A stretch of 64,000 bases of DNA from Stenocarpella maydis (lineage: Eukaryota > Ascomycota > Sordariomycetes > Diaporthales > Diaporthaceae). Of the stretch, positions 10,714-21,005 are shown one piece after another. Position numbers and translations under genes: made by a program. The stretch's first letter is position 1. Every line of letters begins with the position of its first letter. The stretch is from assembly GCA_002270565.1 (NCBI GenBank), contig NQMI01000016.1:62001-126000 (forward strand), in the 5' to 3' direction. The notes beneath the pieces were generated by a model. That model did not search any database, was not told the DNA's origin, and was given only the letters and a program-made list of their open reading frames with translations.

Positions 10714-11160
10714 GTGGATATATACTGGGAAATAGATCGTTATTCCGAGGACTGCCCACGAAAAGGGACTAGCCTGATACACGTTATGTCGAGGTATGGG
10801 GTCTTCGGGCTGTTGACGGCTATTTTGCAAAGGGGGGATCAAATTACTATTGTCGACGCGAGAGATGACGACCGCCGGACACCGCTGTGGTGGGCTGCTG
10901 GAAACGGGCACAAGGGTATTTTCAAGTTGCTACTCGGCACGGGCAATGTCGACGTCAACGCGAGAGATAGCAAATATGGTCAGACACCGCTATCGTGGGC
11001 CGCCGAGAACGGGCACGAGGCCGTTGTCCAGCTGCTGCTCGGCACGGCAGCAGCGGTCGCTCAGACCTTCGACTACATGATTCCGGCCAGGCTACCTGTG
11101 GCTGTCTTACAATGGGGGAGGCGTTCGTTTTCCTCAAAATCGACTGAGCCGACCCCATAA
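10714..11160 (+). pseudogene. Ankyrin-repeat C-terminal fragment of the same wrecked NLR
   Basis: A frame of 148 residues contains two clear ankyrin repeats (RTPLWWAAGNGHKGIFKLLL and TPLSWAAENGHEAVVQLLL), with the NVDVNARDSKYG linker typical of fungal NLR ankyrin arrays and a weaker repeat before them. It is not in frame with the PNP fragment because of the intervening TAG, and both its start and end look truncated. PNP followed by ankyrins is a known fungal NLR architecture, so both pieces probably descend from one gene. Alternatively it is a separate small ankyrin protein. Confidence 0.7.
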
Positions 11161-11889
11161 CAGACAATTTGCATTGACAAGGACAGGGGTTGAAGTTCCC
11201 CTTGGAAAGGTACTCCCGAAGCACGTCGGTCGAGGAAGGCGAAGTTTTGCGGGACCTCTTCGCACGCTCCGGGATGAACGTGGCATCCATCGATGGCAAC
11301 TGGACCTCCTGGGATGACAAGTCCGCAGTCCCTCAGCTTGTTGCAGAGATAAAGTTCGCCTGTGGGCGAATTACATCCTTGCAACTGTTATTTTCATTTA
11401 CAACGAGACGGCGCATTGGGGTTGAGACAGCTATTCGGGAGGGTGGCGGCAGCGCCTAACAATTGGGAGAAGCAGGGCTCTTAGGTTTAGATTTGCCTAG
11501 GAACTAAGCAAATAAATAGTCAAAGCGGCCCCGTATAACGCCGCGGCTTCATGCTCTTTGATGATACGGAGGCGCATGCTGCATTGCTCTGGCAGATGCG
11601 CCACACCTCCCAAGGTAGCTGAAATACCCCGGAATAATTGTGGCTTGTGAGCTTAGGTGCGCCCGTTTCTCGGCCTCGACACGCAGTCAAAAAGAAGTCA
11701 GTTGCAGGTGACTCCAAAATGTCTTCACGTCGCGGAAAACTGCACTTAGCTCAGAATAAACTTTTTTCGGGTATCAAATGAAACGTTCAGGTTGATAAAC
11801 TGCGTCTGACACGTACCTGGTCCGGTAGGCAAGACAGGGCATCAGTCTCCTGTTACCTGCTGCAATCATAGATACAGTCCGGCCCGCCT
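11161..11889. other. No gene recognised
   Basis: Overlapping short frames only. The stretch is intergenic between the NLR wreck and the 3' end of the minus-strand orphan gene. Confidence 0.35.
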
Positions 11890-13467
11890 TCAGGCCCTCC
11901 GCTTTACTGCCAGTAACTGAAAGTCCTCATCCCCCGCAGAAGCCCGCTCTGCAGCGTCCCTCTCCTTGACTTGATATCTTGCCTCGTCCTCAGACCTTAG
12001 TTCGTCGGCCGGACTGGACGACGCCTTGCGCTTCCTTATCTGCCGTTGGGACTTGACGCTTTGTCGCCCGCCCTCGGGCTCTCTGGCTTGATGCATTTGC
12101 TCGGCTCGAGCGAGAAGGCTAGCGAGTTTCTCGAACGATATGTTCAACGAGACAGACTCGTCTCTAATGGGCAGTTCGTCCGTAGCGAAGTCGCTTAGCT
12201 TCAGCTGTAGAGCATTTCCCCCGTTGGCAGGTGATCCGTCTGAAGATCGGAACGGCTATTTGAAACATGAGCTTCTGCCCGGTTCACAAGAGCAAACGAC
12301 GTACCAGATATGCAACCTCCGATCTCGCCTCAAGTACCTCGAGCTCTTCACCCTCTTCTCGGATGTAATTTGGACGCCATAGCGACACGGTGGATGCTCT
12401 TCCATAGTTGATGTCGAGGCCGATGACAGCTTTGATATCGCCATTGGAGCGCAATATATAGTCCGAGGCCAACTTCCTCAGATTCTTACCGTCCTGCGAG
12501 TATGACACCTCCAGAACGACCCCGGGATAGGCCGCGTCCTGGTGTTGGATTTGCCCATCTGGTTCGCGTCGCATCGGGTGTGATGGGCCTTCAGATACCC
12601 CGTCTGAGATTCCCTCCTCCAACAGGATGCGAGATGAGCCCCCGTCTTCAACCTTCGCCACAAACTCACCAGTCGCGCCTCCTTTGTCGGCAATGCGCCT
12701 TAGCTGGTCGCGTATTTCATTTGCGAAGAAAGTCTTGAAAAAAATCGTGGACTGGAGAGGGCATCCGAAGGGTAATAATTCCAGGTTCTGGCTCGTAATC
12801 GTAGCTGTGAGCCATCAGCGTGACGACGATATCGCGCTCGCGGAAATGCATACCGCACTTTGTCTTCCACATACGTCTTCAACGGCGGCTCTCCGTCAAG
12901 CAACTCTAAGAGGCGGCAGTGTTGTTCCGGCGTTAGCTTGTGTTCGGTCAATGGCGTAGGGAACTTCGTTGCTGTCGTCTCATGGCAGGTTCGGAGCATG
13001 CGCATCACTCTTTCGGCAGACGCGTCCACACTCGGCCGGTGTTGCTCTTCGCTTGCAGGAGGCGTCAAGTGAAGTGAAATCGTGGTCTCGGGCGGCGCGC
13101 TCCCATGCAGATCTGAACGATGCTGAGATCGCAGGCTGGGGCCGCCATCGATAGCCGTTTGCCCAGCCATTTCAGCGGACAATGCACGGGTGTCCTGCAG
13201 ACACCCGTCGTCGAAGTGGCGGCGCGAGGTGGAATCGGAGGAGACGACGGGCCGGGCGATCGAGCTGACATCAGCTTCGGGGCCCGTGGCTCGTGCGCAG
13301 CTCGCGCCGGCTGGCGGGGTCGCCTGGGTCTGCGGCTGAGGCTCTCGGACGGCTGAAGCAGCACGAGGCTCCCATCTCGACCGCCCACCTCGACGCGGAT
13401 ACCTGCCCTGATGGATTTCTGCTCTCTTCGTCGCCTCGCCGCTCCACCGGTCGATAGAAGCGCTCAT
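11890..13467 (-). CDS. Orphan fungal gene, nuclease-fold-like C-terminal half, apparent 1-nt frameshift
   Basis: Three exons can be joined: 12854-13467, 12305-12804 and 11890-12255. Introns at 12805-12853 (GTATGC..CACAG, 49 bp) and 12256-12304 (GTACGT..AATAG, 49 bp) restore a continuous product. Its N-terminus is disordered and Pro/Ser/Arg-rich. The core reads PPLKTYVEDKVRYDYEP, LRMPSPVHDFF, GSSRILLEEG, YPGVVLEVSYSQ and DYILRSNGDIKAVIGLDI, which matches a family widespread in ascomycetes with unknown role. The C-terminal tail is basic (RQIRKRKASS). The P-x-VVLEV word followed by a basic helix resembles Uma2-like PD-(D/E)XK folds (inference only). A run of seven A on the plus strand (12738-12744) breaks the frame: six would restore it. 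The start at 13467 is the last good ATG before the NLR; longer starts would overlap the NLR. Confidence 0.65.
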
Positions 13468-13514
13468 TCCGGGCACGTAGACCACAGATTGCACAACAAG
13501 CGGCAGGGGCGACC

Positions 13515-16500
13515 ATGGGTTCCGAGGCGCCTCTGAGGGTCCTCTCTCTCGGTAAGGCTGGGCTCTCCCGGCGTGTTCGTCGCGCTGACCTGGCACAGAT
13601 GGCGGCGGCATCCGCGGCATATCAAGCCTCCTCATCCTCGAGGATGTCATGGAGAAGCTCCGCGACGCCCTGAATCTCGACAGCACTCCGCGGCCCTGCG
13701 ACTTCTTCGACCTGATTGGGGGTACGAGCACTGGAGGGTAGGCCCAACAGCCAAACCATCCTGTCTGGGTTTCCCACTGATGGACTGTACAGAATCATCG
13801 CGATTATGCTAGGGAGGTTGGGTATGACTGTGAAAGAATGTATACAAGCATACAAAGAGGTCGCCCAACAGGCCTTCACACCGAAACGAACCACATTCCT
13901 GCCCGCCTCGCCGGCGGGCGCCTTCTCGGCAAAGGCCCTCGAGGACGCTATCAAAAAGATGCTGAGGAAGTTCTGCGCGGAGTCGGAGTGCGCTGCTCAA
14001 CGGAGCCAGGGCCTCTCGACGACCGAGACATGTCCGCATAGCGACGTAGGATACCGACATAGGTCTTGCACCAAGACGTATGGTTCTCCGAGGCGCGTTT
14101 TCAGCCGTTACAGGGTAGCTGACATCTAGCAGGGTTGTCTTAGCGATTACAAAAGATAATGTTGATGCGGGGCCTACCCTTTTTGCAACCTACGACATGT
14201 CCGCCCGCCTCGACGGATGCGCTGTTTGGGAGGTTGCACGCGCGACGTCAGCGGCAACAACCTTCTTCAAGCCCATCAAGGTTGGTTGTAACAGCATTGA
14301 ATTTGTCGACGCCGGGTTTGGGTATAATAACCCGTGCGAAGTCCTTGTCGAGGAGGCGCGGCGACAGTTTCCCGGGCATGGACTGCTGCAGGTTCTCAGC
14401 ATCGGGACGGGACTCGGCGACGTCGTTTCGATTGGCAACACGCGGTTGGCGATTGTCAAGGCACTGAAGACAATGGCTTCGTCATCCAAGGCAGCAGCGG
14501 CGAGACTGAACAGCCAATACGGAGATAGCGGCCAGTACTATCGGTTCAATGTTAATCAGGGATTGAAAGACGTTACCCTATCCGACTGGGAGAAGTCCAG
14601 TACAATCTCGGCACACACGCACAACTACCTAAATGATATTAACACGAAAAGGGAAATCAAGAAGTTCGTGGACGGACTTGCAGGTACTATGCCGGGCTCG
14701 GAAGCGCAGGTGGGAAGGACGGCACCGGCGACAGGCAGCGCGGCCGAGAGCGGTAAAGACGAGGCTCAGGAAATGGCAGCAACCTTGCCGCGCCGTGTAC
14801 AGAGGCCAGAAGCTCAACCGGGCGGAGCCAGTACCGGTGAGTGTGAACAAAGCCGTGCCGCGTCATCCGGCGGCTGCTGAACCGGCCACAGACCGCCCTG
14901 GTATACCGTGGCACTACATCCCGTTTACCAGGAACCTCCGCTTCGTCGGAAGGAGCAAAACGCTGGGCAAGCTCCAGCAGATGCTCTTCACGCAGGAGAC
15001 GTGCCGAAAGGCCGCCGTCGTCGGGCTCGGTGGCGTCGGCAAGTCCCAGGTGGCCCTGCAGATGGCATACTGGGCGAAGAAGCACCGGCCGGAGTACTCC
15101 ATCTTCTGGGTGTCGGCGCTGAGCGGAGCGACTTTTGAGCAGGCATACACCGAGATGGCAAGGATGCTCCCTCTGGGAAATGTCGGTGCGGACGATGAAG
15201 ACCCCAAAGACGCGGTCCGGCGATACCTGAGCTCGTCGGCGGCCGGGCCGTGGCTTCTTGTGGTGGACAACGCCGACGACATGGACACCGTCTTCGGCTC
15301 TCCAGGCGGCCCAGGCGGTCTCAACAAGTACCTCCCTGAAAGCGAAGACGGCGTCGTGCTGTTCACAACACGGTCTCGAGAAGTGGCCGTGTCGTCGGCC
15401 GGAGGCGACGTGGTCGAGCTACACGAGATGGACCCGGGCGAGGCGGCTGATTACTTGGAGAGGTTGCTTATCCGGGACGACGATGTTGGCACGGCTGAGC
15501 TGCTGAAACAGCTCACGTACCTTCCCTTGGCGATCACACAGGCGGCGGCGTACCTGAACACCACCGGTGTGCCGATGGCAGAATATCTGAACCTGCTGCG
15601 TGGGGCAGACCAAGAGGCGGCTAGCCTGATGAGCCGGGAGTTCCACGACAGCACTCGATATGAAGGCTCGCAGAACGCGGTAGCGACAACGTGGATCGTG
15701 TCTTTCGACCAGATCCGCAGATCTGACGGCACCGCGGCTGATCTGCTAGCGTTTATGTCGTGCATCGAGCCGAAAGCCATTCCGCAGTCGATGCTGCCGC
15801 GGTGTGAGCTAGAAGAGCAGATGGTGCATGCGATCGGCACGCTGTGTGGATACGCCTTCCTGACCCGACGCGGCAACAGCAAGGTGTTCGACATGCACAG
15901 TCTGGTGCACTTGGCAACACGAATCTGGATTCAGAGAGAGGGCCGTGTGGCAACGACGAGCGAAGCGGTGATCCGACAGGTTGCAGCGGTCTTCCCGAAC
16001 GACGACCACGTGAACCGCAGCCTGTGGAGAGAGTACCTTCCACATGCTTTCCGGGTATTGCAGCACTGCTCAGAAGCGGATATGAAGGAGAAGTACAATC
16101 TGTGTTACTGGGTCGGGCGGTGTTTGAGGGTGGATGGACGGATCGGGGAAGCTGTGGAGTATTTGGAAGAGGCGTGGCGATGGAGGAAGAGTTATTTCGA
16201 GGAGGACCACCCCTCGCGGCTCGTGTCGCAGCACGCGCTCGCCATCGCCTACAGGGCTAACGGGCAGGTGCCAGCCGCCGTCGCGCTGCTCGAGCAGGTC
16301 GTCGCCATCAAGGCCAGAACCCTCACCGAAGACCACCCCTCGCAGCTCGTGTCGCAGCATGCACTCGCAATCGCCTACAGGGCTAACGGGCAGGTGCCAG
16401 CCGCTGTCACACTGCTCGAGCAGGTCGTCGCCATCAATAAAAGGGTCCTTGCCGAAGACCACCCCGACCGGCTTGCATCGCAGCACGCGCTCGCCGTCGC

Positions 16501-16777
16501 CTACAGGGCTAATAGGCAGGTGCCAGCCGCCGTTGCGCTGCTCGAGCAGGTCGTTGCCATCAAGGCAAGGGCTCTTGCCGAAGACCACCCCGACCGGCTC
16601 ACATCGCAGCTCGAGCTTGCCGTCGCCTACAGGGCCAACGGGCAGGTGCCAGCCGCCGTTGCGCTGCTCGAGCAGGTCGTTGCCATCAAGGCAAGGGTTC
16701 TTGCCGAAGACCACCCCGACCGGCTCGCGTCGCAGCAGTGGCTCACATACACATTGCAAGGAGCTAGCTCAGGATAA
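13515..16777 (+). CDS. Patatin-NB-ARC-TPR NLR-like receptor (1016 aa, five exons)
   Basis: Exons 13515-13551, 13599-13737, 13793-14077, 14133-14836 and 14892-16777 join in phase with introns of 47, 55, 55, 55 and 55 bp (GTAAGG, GTAGGC, GTATGG and GTGAGT donors). The patatin phospholipase domain is complete: oxyanion motif DGGGIRG (13-19), nucleophile GTSTG (Ser56) and DAG (Asp213). A Pro/Glu-rich linker leads to NB-ARC with P-loop GLGGVGKS (433-440), Walker B WLLVVDNADD (509-518), FTTRSREVA, LPLAITQAAAYL and an MHS in the MHD position. From residue 826 come 42-residue kinesin-light-chain-type TPRs. This is the architecture of Neurospora PLP-1, which triggers germling-regulated death together with the SNARE SEC-9. 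Here no sec-9 neighbour is present; instead a divergent orphan gene starts 47 bp away. It probably acts as a cytosolic receptor whose lipase is released on activation. Confidence 0.93.
16205..16774 (+). repeat. Near-identical 126-bp coding repeats (TPR array)
   Basis: Units start at 16205, 16331, 16457, 16583 and 16709 with an exact 126-bp period. Each encodes a 42-residue TPR of the form DHP..L.SQ.ALA.AYRANGQVP followed by AAVALLEQVVAIK. Nucleotide identity between units is very high, including synonymous positions, and the last unit is partial. Such homogenised repeats are typical of rapidly evolving fungal NLR ligand-sensing domains. Confidence 0.9.
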
Positions 16778-17019
16778 GCTAGCAAGCCTCGCCATATACG
16801 GAGCTTGTCACTTTATAATTATGATATTTTTTTCTCTTCATATCTCTCCGCTTACACAGCTCGTAGGATTGGTGGTAATTTTATACTTTCGGCATCTGCT
16901 TCGCAAATATTCTAGAATCAACCGGCATCTATACCGTAAACCATTCTTACATTTCTATAATATTAATACCCTTAAAATAAAAGTACCTTCATTAAAGCTA
17001 AGTAATATAGAGCATAGGT
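16778..17019. other. NLR 3' flank grading into AT-rich sequence
   Basis: AT content rises after the stop. The frame is only nominally open and no gene is evident. Confidence 0.4.
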
Positions 17020-17345
17020 ATTATAGTTTCTAATAATGTAGGTTGCTAATGATATAACTCTTGAACCTGAAGTATTGTTATTATAGTTTCTAGTAACGCA
17101 GGACGCGGTGCTATAGTCTCTGGTAATGCAAGTGCCGGGATCTCCGGGTTCCTGGAGATCATATAACCCGTATCCCGTATTCCTGGTAACCGGGTTCCTG
17201 GGCGTCCGGATCCTAGTAACGCGGGTCGCGGTGCCACGTTGTCTGGTAATGCAGGGTACCGGTGCTACAGCCTCTAATAACGCGGGTATGGGTGCTACGG
17301 TTTCTTGTAATGCAGGGTGCTGGTACTATGGGTTCCGGTAACGTA
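17020..17345. repeat. Degenerate ~30-bp minisatellite with core TCTRGTAAYGCRGG
   Basis: At least eight imperfect units can be followed, for example TCTAGTAACGCAGG, TCTGGTAATGCAAG, TCTGGTAATGCAGG, TCTAATAACGCGGG, TCTTGTAATGCAGG and TCCGGTAACG, each with a GGTGCTAYRG spacer. Differences are mostly C/T and G/A, consistent with RIP on a tandem array. Confidence 0.75.
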
Positions 17346-17667
17346 ATTAAGGGTTTTCTTTTTTCCTAATACATTTTAAACTAACTATTAATGCATTCAA
17401 ATTCCTTAGTATATGCTGCATTTAGTATTATAAATTCTAAATTAACTTCATTAAGGCCTGAAGGTTAAATAGAAAATGAAAGAATACTGGTCGTGCCATA
17501 CGTTTTAGGTTAAAGCTGCAAAAATGCTGTCAATCCTCTGCTACCGGGATTTCTTATAGTACATGCGTGCCATGGCGATATTCTCTCGCGTTTGTCAAGT
17601 CATCTGCTAAAGAAGCCGAAATGGGAAATTCCTTATCCACCCCGTCTTATAAGTCGATAGACAACCT
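17346..17667. other. AT-rich intergenic, no gene
   Basis: Low-complexity A/T sequence lies between the minisatellite and the sirtuin stop codon. Confidence 0.5.
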
Positions 17668-18728
17668 TCAATCCAGAACAATAGGGTTTTGAGAAGATGA
17701 GCCCAGCTCACATGTCCTGCTAGCAATTTCTGCTTGCTGCATTCCCAGCTCTTGACCGGACCCTGGGAGCCTGCATGTTTGCGCTAGGCTATCAGACTTG
17801 AAAGCTCCAGCGGCATGCTCATTCAGATACCGGAAACAGCTATCGCAATCCAATTCCACCGAGTAGTCGAAGATATGGCGGAATTCGCTCCGGGGTCTTG
17901 TAAGACCAATATATGCTGTTATGCCCCCATTAGTCCTAACCACCTTGGCAAATCTCTTGACCAACTTTTTCAGCCCATCGACTTTAAGACTTGTTCCCAG
18001 AACCAGAAGGAAATCAGGACAGGCGCGTTCGTCTTTTGTACTGATGTCAAAAATTTCCTCCCCATAAGGGTGATGCTGCTGGCCGAGCCGTACAATATCA
18101 GGGAAGTTTGCCGATTGGTGTTCGTCGCTTCCCAGCTGCCTCGCGGTTGTCGGAACAGGTTTTGCAGGCCGGACATAGCAAGTCTTGTCCAGCAGCAATA
18201 TGAGTTTCGAAAATTTCCCAATCGAACAGGTGCTGGCACAGATCGCACTGTAAGTGACGATGAGAACCATGGAGCTCCACATATGTTCCGTTGTCCAATT
18301 CGAGAGCACTAAGCAGGCCGGCTTTCTGCTCAAGCAAGTCGATGTTCTGCGTGTAGCACCGAAGAAGAGACCCAGCATCACGCATCGCCACGAGAGCTTT
18401 GTGCGTATACGTCGGAGTACTGTTGCTGGCAAGCCGGTGCAGTAGTAAGGTCTGTTGGCGGAGTTGTGCCCTGCTACTGGCATTACGAAGTGCAGTCTCG
18501 TGGAAGATTTGTCCTTTTGAATAGAGCCCGTTTTTTGATCTAAAGTCCTATGTATTATATCAGTCCTATGAGTTGAAGAGAGAAAAGAGGCTTACTAACT
18601 GGAATACCGGCAGCTGTGCTTATTCCTGCTCCAGCTACAACAATGACTCTTTTTGTGGAATTGAGCGCTTTTGCGATATTCTCCAGCTCCTGGAAAGAGC
18701 TGGGGTAGGTTTGGTTCGTGAGATCCAT
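17668..18728 (-). pseudogene. Sirtuin (Sir2-family NAD-dependent deacylase), frameshifted
   Basis: Exon 1 is 18600-18728 (43 codons ending in AGAGISTAAGIP) and exon 2 is 17668-18547, joined across a 52-bp intron 18548-18599 (GTTAGT..CATAG). Sir2 landmarks are present: GAGIS and DFRS for NAD, TQNID, the catalytic His in ELHGSH, two zinc Cys pairs (CDLC and CPAC), DIV, and GTSLKV. Near 18098 the frame breaks: PIGKL ends in a TGA, while PDIV, GEEI and FLLVLGTSLKVDG follow in another phase. One surplus base, or two missing, explains it. The pattern is closest to fungal Hst3/Hst4-type sirtuins, which deacetylate histones. It is either a recent pseudogene or an assembly error. A Lys/Ser-poor C-terminal tail ends in SSSQNPIVLD. 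Confidence 0.8.
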
Positions 18729-18784
18729 TATGAAGGTTGCCGTGTTACTGGTTGAAGCTCAGAAGTCGGATGCGGGTGCTTTTA

Positions 18785-18922
18785 CGCTTAGTAACCTCAA
18801 GCGCACGGTCGGTGGTTCCCAGTAACCGCCAAATCCTTGCCTTAGTTTCCCAGTAATTCTCAAGCGCCCAACGCTGATTCCCAGTAACCACCAAAATCTT
18901 TACGTCAGTTCCCAGTCACCCG
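18785..18922. repeat. 31-bp tandem repeat with core TTCCCAGTAA
   Basis: The core occurs at 18815, 18846, 18877 and 18908 (last copy TTCCCAGTCA), a regular 31-bp spacing, with CAAGCGC and CCGCCAAATC-type words between. It sits in the promoter side of the sirtuin. Confidence 0.7.
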
Positions 18923-19231
18923 CAGTGACTTACCCCTGGCTCCTAGCTACGCGCGCGCTTGTTTCAGGGGTTTCCGAAAACGGAGGTATGGCGCTCGCCG
19001 GAGAATTGGCGTGTCTGGCTACATTTTGGGTGCCGCGGAGGTCATCATCGGCCCTGAGAGGTCTGCACGAGTCATTGGCGCCACGGATAGGGTGATGGCG
19101 CCATCGAGCCGGGCCTTTGGCAAGGGGGCATATCCCACTAACAAACGCCCCCCCCCCCGGCAGAGTGCGGCCGCAGTCTCTAGAAAACGCGACCCAGTGG
19201 AGCACAAGGGCGATGTTATCGAGTCTCGGAG

Positions 19232-19412
19232 AACGGGCTACACAAGAGGCGGGGGTCGGGCTGTGGCGCGTCGCATCGTAAGCGCCGCAGCCCTTCGCGG
19301 GCCAGAGCGGGTAGAGGCGAATGCGCACGCTTCGTTAGCTCGGCTTGCCAACCCTAACGAACAGCACCACGGTCTGATACCTGGCTCCGTCGCCCGTTGC
19401 ACAGCCTTTCGC
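19232..19412 (+). repeat. Dispersed repeat, copy B (partner at 9504-9660)
   Basis: See copy A. This copy lies 180 bp upstream of the 305-aa orphan gene and is in frame with it, so gene predictors may wrongly extend the gene through it. Confidence 0.55.
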
Positions 19413-19589
19413 GGCACAGCCCATGATACAGAGGTAGGATTCACAAATCCCATGAGCCCGGGGTGCGGTATACTAGCCGCGATCCCGGATCCCAGTGCCC
19501 GGATTCCCTCTATATATACCGATATATCCCTCGTCTTCGTAGTAAACCTGCTTGAAAACCACATTCAACGAGCGAGTCAACCAGGCATT

Positions 19590-20580
19590 ATGTGCGATGA
19601 TATGGATATCGATGACGACGCTACCAGGGTAAACCTGACATTTAATGCAGTCAGTTCTCCAGTAACTTCTGCAACAAAGTCACTCCAGCGTCTCGCTATT
19701 AGAGATGAGACAGCGCCAGTAAGGGACCGCAGAAAACGTACACGTATCTACAAAGAAGCGGCAGCCGCAGTACGAAAACGCAAGCAAAAGCCTGAGTCGC
19801 GCGTTCCGCGCCAGAATCTGGGGCGACGACTCTATACCAGGAACTGGGTACTGCAGTTCATCCCGAGGCTGGTTCGGCACGATGTAACTGCCTTCTTTAC
19901 GACTCATTTCGAGAAGGCACTAGATACATGGATATCGATCCTTACGGAGACTACGATACCCGACAATATAGCAAGCTCGGATCCCTGTGTCATTCATGCC
20001 TTCCGGTTGCTACACAATGCCCGAGGAAGCGGAGATCCCGTACTGTCTAGACTCGCCTATATTCGGTTGACGCACGTATTTGAGGCAGTGGAAAAAAACG
20101 TCGCCCGGAATCGGCAACATGGACGACTTCCAGCCGAAAAGCGAAAGCGCGGCTATCGTAACCCTTGTATCGCCATGGATATATATATCGACGCTCAAGA
20201 ACAAGCGGGGACCTCTAGGACTGATGTAAAGGAATATAGACGGATCGCCCGGCGCTGGAAAATACTCTCGGGACCTTCACCTCTCTTCATCATCACCTAC
20301 ACGGACGCAGCCGAGGGTCTCGCGTATGTACTGCATCGTTTTACAGGCGGCTTTACACTAACTGTCTGAAAGCAAGAAGTCATTGATAAAAGCTAGCGAA
20401 CCAGATCTAAAGCGCCTAGCCTCCATCATCGTGCAAACCGCACCTGTCGGGATCGTCCAAGCGTCCGAGCGTCTTGCGATGATAGCAGAATGCACAGTAA
20501 GCCCGCGTCCATCAGTTGATGTGCAGGATGTCCTTGGGGAAGTCAAACAGGGCCTGCTTGGCGGGGTGATGGGGAGCTAG
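19590..20580 (+). CDS. Orphan fungal protein (305 aa, two exons)
   Basis: The start is an ATG at 19590 (MCDDMDIDDDATRVNLTFNA), with a second at 19602. Exon 1 ends at 20323 and exon 2 runs 20397-20580. The 73-bp intron has donor GTATGT, a CTAAC branch point and acceptor GCTAG, and its length gives the phase change needed. The product is basic in the first third (RRKRTRIYKEAAAAVRKRKQ, a probable nuclear localisation signal). A helical core follows with VLQFIPRLVRHDVTAFFTTH and RLLHNARGSGDPVLSRLAYI, and exon 2 adds DLKRLASIIVQTAP. It resembles a conserved hypothetical family in Sordariomycetes with no known function. The frame is open 580 bp upstream of the chosen start, through repeat copy B, so the true N-terminus could be longer. 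Confidence 0.7.
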
Positions 20581-20734
20581 AAAGGTAAGTGTCTTGTAGT
20601 CGGGGCCGGTGAGGTATGACGGCTAACCACGGGTTTTGGCACATGTACGATACCGAGTCTGCGGCTTTCGGCGGGGACACTGTTACAACTTGTGGGCCCG
20701 GTGTGCGAAACGCGGGGTTTCAGCTTTTCTGCTG

Positions 20735-21005
20735 CCAAGACTTCGGTGGACCTCTTCACGTTTCTGGTCGGCCCTGCCAAGATTTTGGTGGACCTGTCAA
20801 TGATTTGGGTGGACCTGCGGTAGATGGCGTCACAGGCTTTGGTTGGTTCGGCCATGATTTCGGTGGATCTGTTCCGTAATTTCGGTGGGCCTATCTGTGA
20901 TTTTGGTAGGTCCTGTCCATGATTTCGGTGGACGTGTTCTGTGATTTTGGTGCACCTGTCCGTGATTTCGGTGCACCTGTCCGTGATTTCGGTGCACCGC
21001 ATCAC
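20735..21005. repeat. 21-25 bp minisatellite, core GATTTCGGTGSACCTGTC
   Basis: About ten imperfect units run from 20735 to 21000. The last three (GTGATTTCGGTGCACCTGTCC) are identical at a 21-bp period. The minus strand reads as repeated TEITDRC-like heptads, but variable unit lengths upstream argue against a real protein. Confidence 0.75.

Noticed and set aside
12860..13812. Plus-strand frames between the orphan gene and the NLR
   Set aside because: They overlap exons of the two supported genes in other phases and lack motifs.
19011..19589. N-terminal extension of the 305-aa orphan gene
   Set aside because: The extension runs through a dispersed repeat also found at 9.5 kb and has no similarity to the gene family; the ATG at 19590 fits better.
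20577..21005. Minus-strand frame with TEITDR heptads, looks like a coiled coil
   Set aside because: It is the translation of a minisatellite whose unit length varies upstream; no start context or conservation is visible.
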